Notes: generated by a model not told the origin, from the letters alone. Shown: positions 48,920 to 61,040, counted from the stretch's first letter. The stretch: 64,000 nucleotides of DNA from Anomaloglossus baeobatrachus (GCF_048569485.1 NC_134364.1:126513081-126577080); one strand, 5' to 3'. Made by a program: numbers and translations.

Positions 48920-49930
48920 CATTCTCATTCTCAGAATTCTCTGAGGATCTGACAAAAAAAATAAATTGTTGCTCCACTTAAAGATAGACGAGGCTATAAG
49001 AAGATTGTCACCATCCTGACCCTGAGCTGCAGCACCACGGCCAAGACCATACAGAGGTATAACCAGACAGGATCCACTCAGCACAGGCCTTACCTTACCC
49101 GACCACAAAAGCTGAGTATATGAGCCCAGCGTCATATCTGTTCAGAATAGATGTATGAGAGCTGCCAGCATTGCTGCTGAGGTTACAGGGGTGGGGGGTC
49201 CACCTCTCAGTGCTCAGACCATACACTGCAGAGGTTACAGGGGTGGGGGGTCCACCTCTCAGTGCTCAGACCATACACTGCAGAGGTTACAGGGGTGGGG
49301 GTCCACCTCTAAGTGCTCAGACCATACGCCACACACTGCAGAGGTTACACGGGTGGGGGATCCGCCTGTCAATGCTCAGACTATACGCCGCACACTGCAG
49401 CATATTGCTTTGCATGGCTGTCGTCCCAGAAGGAAGCCTCTTCTAAAGATGATGCTCAAGAAAGCCACAAACAGTTTGCTGAAGACAAGTAGAGTAAGGA
49501 CATGGATTACTGGAAAAATGTCCTGTGTATGATGAGACCAAGATAAACCTATTTGGTTCAGATGGTGTCAGCATGTGTGGCAGCAACCAAGTGAGGAGGA
49601 CAAAGACAAGTGTGTCCTGCCTACAGTCAGGCATGGTGGTAGGAGTGTCATCGTTTGGGGCCGCATGAAGGTTGCCGGCTGTGGGGGCTACAGATCATTG
49701 AGGAAACTAGGAATGCCAACATGTCCTGTGACATACTGAAGCAGAGCAGGATCTCCTCCCTTCATATTCCAACATGATAACGACCCCAAACACCTCCAAG
49801 ACCACCACTACCTTGCTAAAGGAACTGAGGGTAAAGCTGGCCAAACATCTCCAGACCTAAACCCTATGGAGCATCTGTGGAGCCTCCTCAAACGGAAAGT
49901 GGAAGAGCACAAATTATAGTATCTAACATC
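48920..49930 (+). pseudogene. Tc1 transposase remnants
   Basis: Fragments of a transposase can be followed in several frames: the second helix-turn-helix region (QTIRRTLQ-like text near 49380), a catalytic-aspartate region around 49525 (ctgtgtatgatgagaccaag), the DNDPKHTS-like region near 49775, and SPDLNPMEHLWSLLKRKV-like text at about 49850-49905. It is interrupted many times and contains duplicated 52-bp blocks, so it is inactive. Confidence 0.75.
49178..49400. repeat. 52-bp tandem duplication in the transposase remnant
   Basis: Four copies of ggttacaggggtggggggtc, cacctctcagtgctcagacc, atacactgcaga with small length changes. Confidence 0.88.
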
Positions 49931-50171
49931 CACCAGCTCCGGGATGTCGTGATGGAGGATGGAAGAGGATCCAGCGGCTCCTGTGATGCTCTAGTGACCT
50001 CCATGACCAAGAGAGGTAAGGCTGTGCTGGAAAATAATGGTGGCCGAACAAAATATTCACACCAAGGGCACAATGTGGCCATTATCACATAGGGGGTGTA
50101 CTCACTTTTGTTGCCAGCGGTTAAGACATTACTGGTTGTCTGTTGAGTTATTTTGAGGACACCAAATTTGC

Positions 50172-50849
50172 ACTGCTATACAAGCTGCACACTGACACTA
50201 CATTGTATACAAGCTGCACACTGACACTGCACATTGTGTACAAGCTGCACACTGACACTGCACATTGTATACAAGCTGCACTCTGACACTGTACATTGTA
50301 TACAAGCTGCACATTGTATACAAGCTGCACACTGACACTGTACATTGTATACAAGCTGCACACTGACACTGCACATTGTATACAAGCTGCACACTGACAC
50401 TGCACATTGTATACAAGCTGCACACTGACACGACACATTGTATACAAGCTGCACACTGACACTGCACATTGTATACAAGCTGCACACTGACACTGCACAT
50501 TGTATACAAACTGCACACTGACACTGCACATTGTATACAAGCTGCACACTGACACTGCACATTGTATACAAGCTGCACACTGATACTGCACATTGTATAC
50601 AAGCTGCACACTGACACTGCACATTGTATACAAGCTGCACACTGACACTGCACATTGTATACAAGCTGCACACTGACACTGCACATTGTATACAAGCTGC
50701 ACACTGACACTGCACATTGTATAGAAGCTGCACACTGACACTGCACATTGTATACAAACTGCACACTGACACTGCACATTGTATACAAGCTGCACACTGA
50801 CACTGCACATTGTATACAAGCTGCACACTGACACTGTACATTGTATCAC
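50172..50849. repeat. 31-bp minisatellite in the right arm of the Tc1 element
   Basis: About 21 copies of tacaagctgcacactgacac plus tgcacattgta. The unit is part of the subterminal repeat of the Tc1 element itself. Confidence 0.95.
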
Positions 50850-51204
50850 AGGGTCAGATCTTCAGTGATATCCCAAGAAACGTTATAATAAAATATTTAC
50901 AAAAATGTGAGGGGTGTACTCACTTTTGTGATATACTGTATGTACACATATACACACACTACACAGAAATATGTTGTATATACACAAAACATACATAAAT
51001 GTCTACAGACAAATGACATAAAAGGAAACATACTAGAAATACAAAACAATATATACACAACACATAACACACACATATAAGCATAAACACAACACATGCA
51101 CAATAATATAAACAACACATACACATCAACTCATATACTGGCCGCGTCTCAGGATCACTGAGCAGTTTGATTTTGGCACAATCTGGATTTATGTGCACAG
51201 TATA

Positions 51205-52644
51205 CAGTGAGTACGGAAAGTATTCACACCCCTGTAAATTTTTCACTCTGTTTCATTGCAGCCATTTGGTCATTTTTTCTCAGTAATGTGCACTCTGCCC
51301 CATCCCCCATCTTCACAGAAAAAAAAGAAATGTAGAAATTTGTACAAATTTATTAAACAAGAAAAACTGAAATATCACATGAACTGATAGGAGGTGATTT
51401 GGAAAGGCGCACACCTGTGTATATAACACCTCACAGCTCACACTGCATGTCACACCAAATGAGGATCATGGGGTCAAAGGAACTGACCAAGGAGCTCAGA
51501 GACAGAATTGTGGCAAGGCACAGATCTGGCCAAGGTTACAAAAGAATTTCTGCAGTACTCAAGGTTCCTAAGAGCACAGTGGCCTCCATAATCCTTAAAT
51601 GGAAGACGTTTGGGACCAGCAGAACTCTTCCTAGACCCGGCCGTCCAGCCAAACTGAGCAATCATGGGAGAAGAGCCTTGGTGAGAGGTAAAGAAGAACC
51701 CCAAGATCACTGTGGCTGAGCTCCAGAGATGCAGTAGGGAGATGGGAGAAAGTTCCACAAAGTCACCTATCACTGCAGCCTCCACCAGTCGGGCCTTTAT
51801 GGCAGAGTGGCCGACGGAAGCCTCTCCTCAGTGCAACACATATGAAAGCCACATAGAGTTTACAAAAAACACATGAAGGACTCGCAGACCATGAGAAATA
51901 AGATTCTCTGCTCTGATGAGACGAAGATAGAACTTTCTGGTGATAATTCTAAGCGGTATGTGTGGAGAAAACCAGGCACTGCTCATCACCTGCCCAATAC
52001 AATCCCCACAGTGAAGCATGGTGGTGGCAGCATCATGCTATGGGAGCAGGGACAGGGCGACTGGCTGCAATTGAAGGAAAGATGACTGCGGCGAAGTGCA
52101 GAGATATCCTGGAAGAAAACCTCTTCCAGATGCTCTGGACCTCAGACGTGGCTGAAGGTTCACCTTCCAACAAGACAATGACCCTAAACACACAGCTAAA
52201 ATAACAAAGGAGCAGCTTCAGAACAACTCTGTGACCATTCCTGACCGGCCCAGCCAGAGCCCTGACCTAAACCCAATTGAGCATCTCTGGAGAGACCTGA
52301 AAATGTTCACCATCCAACCTGACAGAACTGGAGGGGATCTGCAAGGAAGAATGGCCGAGGATCCCCAAATCCAGGATCCCAAGAAGACGCATGGCTGCAC
52401 TAGCTCAAAAGGGAGGGGGCCTCTACTCAATACTGAGCAAAGGGGCTGAATACTTATGACCATGGGATATTTCAGTTTTTCTTGTTTAATAAGTTTGCAA
52501 AAATTTGTACATTTCTTTTTTTTTTCTGTGAAGATGGGGGATGGGGGCAGAGGGTACATTACTGAGGAAACAATGTACCAAATGGCTGCAATGTAACAAA
52601 GAGTGAAAAATTTAAAAGGTTCTGAATACTTTACACACCCACTG
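51205..52644 (+). mobile_element. Tc1 element, decayed
   Basis: Left end cagtgagtacggaaagtatt, right end the inverse of cagtgggtgtgtaaagtatt. TA precedes it at 51203-51204; the right flank is TG. Length 1440 bp. Recognised as a common vertebrate Tc1 family with one broken transposase. Confidence 0.88.
51459..52447 (+). pseudogene. Tc1 transposase, decayed
   Basis: The N-terminus starts at 51459 (MRIMGSKELTKELRDRIVAR) with two helix-turn-helix segments (ISAVLKVPKSTVASIILKW, GRPAKLSNHGRRALVR). After frame breaks there follow [10 protein letters not shown] with the first aspartate (about 51910), [28 protein letters not shown]-like text near 52185, and [17 protein letters not shown] with the glutamate (about 52250). 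Several frameshifts and a small deletion disable it. Confidence 0.85.
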
Positions 52645-52689
52645 TGTGTGCGAATACTATATGCTACTACACTAATGAGCATAGACGTG

Positions 52690-53270
52690 CACATTACATG
52701 CCCTCACACACACATCACACAACCACACACACACAGGCACATCACACACACGCACATCACACACACACACACACACGCACATCACACATCACACAGACAG
52801 CCTCACACACAGGCACACCACACACACATCACACACACACATCACACACACACATACACACACACACACACACATCACACACACACACACACACATCACA
52901 CACACACATACACACACACACACACACATCACACACACACACATCACACACACACATCACACACACACACACATCACACAGACAGCCTCACATACAGGCA
53001 CATCACACACACACACACACATCACACACACACATCACACAGGCACATCACACACACACCACACACATCACACAAACAGCCTCACACACAGGCACATCAC
53101 ACATCACACACACACACATCACACACAGGCACATCAAACACACACATCACACACACAGATCACACAAACACGCACATCACACACACATCACACACACAGG
53201 CACATCACACACACATCACACACACAGGCACATCACACACACACACCACACACATCACACACACAGCTGC
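52690..53270. repeat. (CA)n-rich cacatcacacac microsatellite
   Basis: Imperfect array of cacacatca and acaggcacatca words. The apparent His-Thr proteins are artefacts. Confidence 0.92.
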
Positions 53271-53522
53271 CAGTGTCTCATGTGTTTTGCGGCCGCTGAG
53301 CCCAGATCCGGGTTCTGTTGTCAAGATGTGTTTATCTTTAATCTCTGCTTTGTGATGTTTCCGGGGTTCACATGGGGTTAATGCTTTCCATAGGACACGG
53401 CTCCCATTATCCGTGCGCGGTCACGGAGATGCCTCCGCCATACTGAACGCCAATAGGCCTCAATATAAAAATCCCTTGGAGAATCGGTCCCGGACCTCTG
53501 AGTTCACACCCTGCAGACACCC
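53271..53522. other. No gene seen
   Basis: Short unique-looking spacer between two simple-sequence arrays. Confidence 0.5.
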
Positions 53523-54222
53523 TGCTGCTGATGCTGCTGATGCTGCTGATGATGATGATGCTGCTGATGATGATGCTGCTGATGCTGCTGCTGCTGATGC
53601 TGCTGCTGCTGATGATGATGCTGCTGATGCTGCTGATGATGATGATGCTGCTGATGCTGCTGCTGCTGATGCTGCTGCTGCTGATGATGATGCTGCTGAT
53701 GCTGCTGATGATGATGCTGCTGCTGCTGATGATGATGCTGCTGATGCTGCTGATGATGATGATGCTGCTGATGCTGCTGCTGCTGATGCTGCTGCTGCTG
53801 CTGATGCTGCTGATGCTACTGCTGATGATGCTGCTGATGATGCTGCTGATGCTGCTGCTGCTGATGCTCCTGCTGATGATGATGCTGCTGATGCTGCTGC
53901 TGATGCTGATGCTGCTGCTGCTGCTGATGATGCTGCTGATGCTGCTGCTGCTGATGCTGATGATGCTGCTGATGATGCTGCTGATGCTGCTGCTGATGCT
54001 GCTGCTGCTGCTGATGATGCTGCTGCTGCTGCTGCTGATGATGCTGCTGATGCTGCTGCTGATGATGATGATGCTGCTGCTGCTGATGATGCTGCTGATG
54101 CTGCTGCTGATTCTGCTGCTGATGATGCTGCTGCTGATGATGCTGCTGATGCTGCTGCTGCTGCTGCTGATGCTGCTGCTGATGATGCTGCTGATGCTGC
54201 TGCTGATGCTGCTGCTTCTCAG
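53523..54222. repeat. 700-bp imperfect trinucleotide (CTG/ATG)n array
   Basis: Strict three-base periodicity of ctg and atg triplets. Consequently one frame reads Leu-Met, others Ala-Asp or Ser-Ile. There is no exon context. Long CAG/CTG-type tracts are known to be length-unstable. Confidence 0.95.
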
Positions 54223-54299
54223 TGAGCTCTCAGGCTGCAGACTGAGGATCACACACTGGTCTGGTTGTCCTGCTTACAGTTTGGCGCCAGGCCTTATAT

Positions 54300-56711
54300 C
54301 AGGGGTGGGGAACCTTTTTTCTGCCGGGGGCCATTTGGAAATTTTTACCAACCTTCGGGGGCCGCACAAAATTATCAACTTGAAAATTACCCTAATATAT
54401 TTGGTCAAACAATTAACTCACTGTGGCGGCTGGAGCTTGTACTCTTTGGTGCAGCTGCATTATTAGGCGATATTGATCTTTTTGCTTTTCATAACTGCTT
54501 TTCCAGGTTTGAGTTGGCTGGGACTGCTGTATATACATCACAGGGGAGGGTTGGGAGGAATATAGATCACTGGGGAGGCTGGGGGCATAGACATCATTGG
54601 GGGGTACATACATCACTGGGGGATACATACATCATTGATTGGGAGCACACACATAGCTGGGGGGGCATAAACATTACTGGGGAGGGCTGGGAGTAATATA
54701 CATCACTAGGGAAGCAGCAGGGTATAGACGTCACTGGGGGTACATACATCACTGGGCGGCACAGACTTCACTGGGGGTATATACACATCACTGGGTTACA
54801 CAGACATAGCTGGGGGGCACAAACATTGCTGGGGTTATATAAATAGCCGGGGGCAAACAGCTCTGGGGGATGCCGGAGGGACACAGACAGCCCTGGGGGC
54901 ACAGAGAATGATGGGAGAGGCTGGAGGCACAGACAAATCAGGGGTACGCTGGGGGCACAGATGGCACAGAGACGAATTGGAGAGGCTGAAGGCACAGACA
55001 GACCTGGGAGAGGCTCGGGGCACAGAGATCACTGGGGAGACTGGGGGGGGCACAGAGATCACTGGGGAGACTGGGGGGGGGCACAGATCACTGGGGAGAC
55101 TGGGGGGGCCACAGATCACTGGGGAGACTGGGGGGAGCACAGATTACTGGGGAGACTAGGGGGGCACAGATCACTGGGGAGACTGGGGGGGGAACAGATC
55201 ACTGGGGAGACAGCACAGATCACTAGGGAGACTGGGGGGGCACAGATCACTGGGGAGACTGGGGGGGCACAGATCACTGGGGAGACGGGGGCACAGATCA
55301 CTGGGGAGACGGGGGCACAGATCACTAAGGGTGCATAGATCACTGGGGGGGCACAGAACACTGGGGGGGGGCACAGATCACTGGGGAGACTGGGGGGGCA
55401 CAGAACACTGGGGGGGCACAGATCACTGGGGGGGCACAGATCACTGGGGAGACTGGGGGGGCACAGATCACTGGGGAGACTGGGGGGGCACAGATCACTG
55501 GGGAGACTGGGGGAGGTACAGAACACTGGGGGGGCACAGATCACTGGGGATACTGGGGGGGCACAGATCACTGGGGAGACTGGGGGGGGCACAGATCACT
55601 GGGGAGACTGGGGGGGCACAGATCACTGGGGAGACTGGGGGGCACAGAACACTGAGGGGGCACAGATCACTGGGGGGGGCACAGATCACTGGGGGGGCAC
55701 AGATCACTGGGGAGACTGGGGGGCACAGATCACTGGGGAGACTGGGGGGCACAGATCACTGGGGAGACTGGGGGACGTACAGATCACTGGGGAGACTGGG
55801 GGAGATACAGAACACTGGGGGGGCACAGATCACTGGGGAGACTGGGGGGGCACAGATCACTGGGGAGACTGGGGGGGGCACAGATCACTGGGGGGGCACA
55901 GATCACTGGGGAGACTGGGGGGGCACAGAAAACTGAGGGGGACACAGATCACTGGGGAGACTGGGGGGGCACAGATCACTGGGGAGACTGGGGGGCACAG
56001 AAAACTGAGGGGGGCACAGATCACTGGGGAGACTGGGGGGCACAAATCACTGGGGAGACTGGGGGGGCACAGAACACTGGGGGAGGCACAGAACACTGGG
56101 GAGAAAGAGGGGCACAGAGCACTGGGGGCACAGGCAGACTCGGATGAGCTTAGAGGTAGTTAGAGAACTGGGGGAGGCTGGGATCACAGAGCGCTGGAGG
56201 TGGTTGCGGGCACGGAGGGCTCTGCCACCGGGCACAGAGAGGAGCAGCCGACGCCGGGCACAGGTAGCCGCCGGGCATGGAGCCGCCGGTCACAGGTAGC
56301 CGCCGGGCATGGAGCCGCCGGTCACAGGTAGCCGCCGCAAACGCTGGGCACAGGGAGCTGCAACCGGGCACAGGAAGCCACCGCCGCTGGGCACAGAGCG
56401 CTGCCGGCACAGTAAGACCTGGGGGATGATTGGCAGTCAATCCTCTCCTTTTGATTTTAGCGCCCCTCACGCCGACCCCACCTACACAGTACGTCCTCAC
56501 GTAGGCAGTGCCAGCGTGGGGACGTAGTCTTTCAGGTATAGGAAATGCAGCGTTCAGCATTGAACGCGCTGTGTGGGGTTTTAAAGGGCCAGCAGCCAGC
56601 AAGATGCGGCTGCCGCTCCAGCACTGCAGTCTCCGGGAATCAGCCCGGGGGCCGCAGGAAAAGTCGTCGCGGGCCGCATACGGTCCGCGGGCCGGAGGTT
56701 ATCCACCCCTG
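54300..56711. mobile_element. hAT-type non-autonomous element with internal minisatellite
   Basis: Ends caggggtggggaacc and the inverse of caggggtggataacc, with near-identical 8-bp flanks ccttatat (54292-54299) and ccttgtat (56712-56719), as expected for hAT. Subterminal gggggccgcac and gcgggccgcatac are typical of vertebrate hAT relatives. No transposase. The centre is expanded by a ~26-bp repeat. Confidence 0.85.
54560..56130. repeat. 26-bp minisatellite in the hAT-type element
   Basis: Core unit cacagatcactggggagact plus gggggg, diverged on the left (tacatacatcactgggg) and homogeneous from about 55010. Units of 14-17 bp lacking gagact are interspersed. Confidence 0.92.
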
Positions 56712-56719
56712 CCTTGTAT

Positions 56720-57061
56720 CTTTGGTGTGATAGGCACCACTGCACCAGAAGCAGACAAGATGGCCACCAGCAGCCGGTGATTGGTGCCGGATCTGAGGTC
56801 TTGGGGCCGCCATCATTCCTCTGCCTGCATTTCCCATTTAGAGGCTTTCCTAGCTCGGAAATTGTCCGTTTCTTGGTCATTCCGGTTTTCTTCTTCTTGC
56901 GCTGGTATGAATTGGATCAGGATTGTAATAAGCCGCTTCCCTTCTCGGAAAACATCACCTAATGGTTCCTTGGAGAGTCTGGAGCCGCCCGGCCTCACAC
57001 GGCCTCTGCTGGGACCTCCATCATGGACCTCATATGGCCGTACATGGACGTCTGCAGGAGA
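56720..57061. other. No gene seen
   Basis: Sequence before the assembly gap. An open frame on the minus strand runs through here and the gap but has no recognisable domain. Confidence 0.4.
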
Positions 57062-57261
57062 NNNNNNNNNNNNNNNNNNNNNNNNNNNNNNNNNNNNNNN
57101 NNNNNNNNNNNNNNNNNNNNNNNNNNNNNNNNNNNNNNNNNNNNNNNNNNNNNNNNNNNNNNNNNNNNNNNNNNNNNNNNNNNNNNNNNNNNNNNNNNNN
57201 NNNNNNNNNNNNNNNNNNNNNNNNNNNNNNNNNNNNNNNNNNNNNNNNNNNNNNNNNNNNN
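57062..57261. other. Assembly gap (200 N)
   Basis: Exactly 200 N. It stands at the edge of a 19-bp array, so the true length of the array is unknown. Confidence 0.99.
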
Positions 57262-60200
57262 CGCAGAGAGAATGAGAAGCCGCAGAGAGAATGAGAAGCC
57301 GCAGAGAGAGGGAGGGAGCCGCAGAGAGAATGAGGAGCCGCAGAGAGAGGGAGGAGCCGCAGAGAGGGAGGAGCCGCAGAGAGGGAGGAGCCGCAGAGAG
57401 AGGGAGGAGCCGCAGAGAGGGAGAAGCCGCAGAGAGAGGGAGGAGCCGCAGAGAGGGAGAAGCCGCAGAGAGAATGAGAAGCCGCAGAGAGAATGAGAAG
57501 CAGCAGAGAGAGGGAGGGGCGCAGAGAGAGGGAGGAGCCGCAGAGAGAGAGAGGAGCCGCAGGAGAGGAGGGAGCCGCAGAGAGAATAGAGGAGCCGCAG
57601 AGAGAGGGAGGAGCCGCAGAGAGGAGGAGCCGCAGAGAGAGGGAGGAGCCGCAGAGAGGGAGAAGCCAGCAGAGAGGGAGAAGCCGCAGAGAGAATGAGA
57701 AGCCCGCAGAGAGAGGGAGGAGGCCGCAGAGAGAGGGAGGGGCCGCAGAGAGAGGGAGGAGCCGCAGAGAGAGGGAGGAGCCGCAGAGAGAGGGAGGAGC
57801 CGCAGAGAGAGGGAGGAAGCCGCAGAGAGAGGGAGGAGCCGCAGAGAGAATGAGAAGCCGCAGAGAGAAGGGAGGAGCCGCAGAGAGAGGGAGGAGCCGC
57901 AGAGAGAGGGAGGAGCCGCAGAGAGAGGGAGGAGCCGCAGAGAGAAGCCGCAGAGAGAAGGAGAAGCCGCAGAGAGAAGGAGGAGCCGCAGAGAGGAGAC
58001 AGAGAGGGAGGAGCCGCAGAGAGAGGGAGGAGCCGCAGAGAGAGGGAGAAGCCGCAGAGAGAAGCCGCAGAGAGACTGAGAAGCCGCAGAGAGAAGGAGA
58101 AGCCGCAGAGAGAAGGAGGAGCCGCAGAGAGGTGACAGAGAGGGAGGAGCCGCAGAGAGAGGGAGGAGCCGCAGAGAGAAGGAGAAGCCGCAGAGAGAAG
58201 GAGGAGCCGCAGAGTGGTGACAGAGAGGGAGGAGCCGCAGAGAGAGGGAGGAGCCGCAGAGAGAATGAGGAGCCGCAGAGAGAGGGAGGAGCCGCAGAGA
58301 GAGGGAGGAGCCGCAGAGAGAGGGAGGAGCCGCAGAGAGAGGGAGGAGCCGCAGAGAGAGGGAGGAGCCGCAGAGAGAGGGAGGAGCCGCAGAGAGAGGG
58401 AGGAGCCGCAGAGAGAGGGAGGAGCCGCAGAGAGAGGGAGGAGCCGCAGAGAGAATGAGGAGCCGCAGAGAGAGGGAGGAGCCGCAGAGAGAGGGAGGAG
58501 CCGCAGAGAGAGGGAGGAGCCGCAGAGAGAGGGAGGAGCCGCAGGAGAGAATGAGGAGCCGCAGAGAGAATGAGGAGCCGCAGAGAGAATGAGGAGCCGC
58601 AGAGAGAATGAGGAGCCGCAGAGAGAATGAGGAGCCGCAGAGAGAATGAGAAGCCGCAGAGAGAATGAGAAGCCGCAGAGAGAATGAGAAGCCGCAGAGA
58701 GAATGAGAAGCCGCAGAGAGAATGAGAAGCCGCAGAGAGAATGAGAAGCCGCAGAGAGAATGAGAAGCCGCAGAGAGAGCCCAATGAGAAGCCGCAGAGA
58801 GAATGAGAAGCCGCAGAGAGAATGAGAAGCCGCAGAGAGATGGAGAAGCCGCAGAGAGAATGAGGAGCCGCAGAGAGAGGGAGGAGCCGCAGAGAGAGGG
58901 AGGAGCCGCAGAGAGAGGAGGAGCCGCAGAGAGAGGGAGGAGCCGCAGAGAGGGAGAAGCCGCAGAGAGAGGAGGAGCCGCAGAGAGGGAGAAGCCGCAG
59001 AGAGAATGAGAAGCCGCAGAGAGAATGAGAAGCCGCAGAGAGAGGGAGGAGCCGCAGAGAGGGAGGAGCCGCAGAGAGAGGGAGGAGCCGCAGAGAGAGA
59101 GAGGAGCCGCAGAGAGAGGGAGGAGCCGCAGAGAGGGAGAAGCCGCAGAGAGAGGGAGGGGCCGCAGAGAGAGGGAGGAGCCGCAGAGAGAGAGAGGAGC
59201 CGCAGAGAGAGGGAGGAGCCGCAGAGAGAATGAGGAGCCGCAGAGAGAGGGAGGAGCCGCAGAGAGGGAGGAGCCGCAGAGAGAGGGAGGAGCCGCAGAG
59301 AGGGAGAAGCCGCAGAGAGGGAGAAGCCGCAGAGAGAATGAGAAGCCGCAGAGAGAGGGAGGGGCCGCAGAGAGAGGGAGGGGCCGCAGAGAGAGGGAGG
59401 AGCCGCAGAGAGAGGGAGGAGCCGCAGAGAGAGGGAGAAGCCGCAGAGAGAGGGAGGAGCCGCAGAGAGAATGAGAAGCCGCAGAGAGAGGGAGGAGCCG
59501 CAAGAGAGGGAGGAGCCGCAGAGAGAGGGAGGAGCCGCAGAGAGAAGGAGGAAGCCGCAGAGAGAGGGAGGAGCCGCAGAGAGAGGGAGGAGCCGCAGAG
59601 AGAGGGAGGAGCCGCAGAGAGAGGGAGGAGCCGCAGAGAGAGGGAGGAGCCGCAGAGAGAGGGAGGAGCCGCAGAGAGAATGAGAAGCCGCAGAGAGAGG
59701 GAGGAGCCGCAGAGAGAAGGAGAAGCCGCAGAGAGAGGGAGGAGCCGCAGAGAGAGGGAGGAGCCGCAGAGAGAGGGAGGAGCCGCAGAGAGAGGGAGGA
59801 GCCGCAGAGAGAGGGAGGAGCCGCAGAGAGAATGAGAAGCCGCAGAGAGAGGGAGGAGCCGCAGAGAGAGGGAGGAGCCGCGGAGAGAGGGAGGGGCCGC
59901 AGAGAGAGGGAGGGGCCGCAGAGAGAGGGAGGGGCCGCAGAGAGAGGGAGGGGCCGCAGAGAGAGGGAGGGGCCGCAGAGAGAGGGAGGGGCCGCAGAGA
60001 GAGGGAGGGGCCGCAGAGAGAATGAGAAGCCGCAGAGAGAATGAGAAGCCGCAGAGAGAGGGAGGAGCCGCAGAGAGAGGGAGGAGCCGCAGAGAGAGGG
60101 AGGAGCCGCAGAGAGAGGGAGGAGCCGCAGAGAGAGGGAGGAGCCGCAGAGAGGGAGGAGCCGAAGAGGGAGATGCCACAGAGAGAGGAGCTACAGTGGA

Positions 60201-60640
60201 AGGAGGTGCAGAGAGAGGGAGGAGCCGCAGAGAGGGAGGAGCCACAGAGAAAGGAGCTGCAGAGAGAGGGAGGAGCTGCAGAGAGGGAGGAGCCACAGAG
60301 AAAGGAGCTGTAAAGAGGGAGGACCCACAGAGAGGGAGGAGCTGAAGAGAGGGAGGAGCTGAAGAGGGAGATGCCACAGAGAGGAGCTGCAGTGGAAGGA
60401 GGCGCAGAGAGGGAGGAGCCACAGAGAGGGAGGAGCCACAGAGAAAGGAGCTGTAAAGAGGGAGGAGCCACAGAGAAAGGAGCTGCGGAGAGGGAGGACC
60501 CGCAGAGGGAGGCGCCACAGAGGGAGGAGCTGCAGTGGGAGGAGCCGCAAAGAGGGAGGAGCCACAGAGGTGACAGAGGGAGGAGCTGCAGTGAAGAAAG
60601 AGCCATAAAGAGGGGACTCAAGAGTGGGAGGAGCTGCAGG
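57262..60640. repeat. 19-bp minisatellite, about 150 copies, decaying rightward
   Basis: Unit agccgcagagagagggagg with aatgag and gggaga variants; homogeneous to about 60170, then degenerate (gagccacagagaaagg). The unit contains no stop in the frames it cycles through on the minus strand, which produces the longest open frame in the window (over 1,200 codons); it is an artefact. The strand is strongly purine-rich. It ends about 400 bp upstream of the DHHC gene. Confidence 0.95.
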
Positions 60641-60894
60641 CAGGATCAGGCAGGATCTGTACAGTTGTATGTGGCCTGAGTGACCCTTCATGGCCTCCGT
60701 CCCGGCTGTTTCTTGGAGGATGCGCAGTCTCCTCGCTTCCTCCGTGTCCGCAGCTGATCAGGCAGAACACATCAGGACGGCCACGTGGGTCTGTACATAA
60801 ACTGTGTAAAGCGCCTCCCAGATGATCACATGACCACGCAAGGACTGGGCCACGCCTACTCCTCGGAAATTACGTACTTCACAGGGATTTCCCG

Positions 60895-61040
60895 GTCTCC
60901 ATAGCGACGGCTCTCACCGGAAGTACGCCGCTCCTCACTGACAGCTGCTCTCCTCTGCCAGTCACGCGGCTGCGCTCGTCCCTGATTGGAGCAGAGGGTG
61001 GGTAGGCGGGACCTCGCACCCGGAAGTGTCCGCGCTGGCC
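60895..61040 (+). promoter_or_regulatory. Putative CpG-rich, ETS-type promoter of the DHHC gene
   Basis: TATA-less, CpG-rich sequence upstream of the start codon. Candidate sites are an RFX X-box-like gtctccatagcgac (60895-60908), ETS cores accggaagta (60916-60925) and ccggaagtg (61020-61028), an inverted CCAAT (gattgg, 60984-60989) and a GC-rich ggcggg near 61005. This is typical of constitutively expressed vertebrate genes; use of the sites is inferred. Confidence 0.55.

Larger units (their letters stand above)
48701..50938 (+). mobile_element. Tc1 element, decayed, with two internal tandem expansions
   Basis: Ends cagtatatcacaaaagtgag with TA at 48699-48700 and 50939-50940. It matches from memory a very widespread vertebrate Tc1 family with long subterminal inverted repeats. 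Transposase remnants lie on the plus strand at about 48920-49930. A 52-bp block within the former coding region and a 31-bp block in the right inverted repeat are amplified. Confidence 0.88.

Noticed and set aside
53407-54466. Poly-Leu/Met, poly-Ala/Asp and poly-Ser/Ile frames
   Set aside because: Trinucleotide array read in different frames; no exon context.
56995-60621. Very long open frames (up to about 1,200 codons) rich in Ser-Leu-Ala-Pro on the minus strand and Arg-Glu on the plus strand
   Set aside because: They are the translation of the 19-bp array, cycle through frames, and cross the assembly gap; no domain, start context or exon structure supports a protein.
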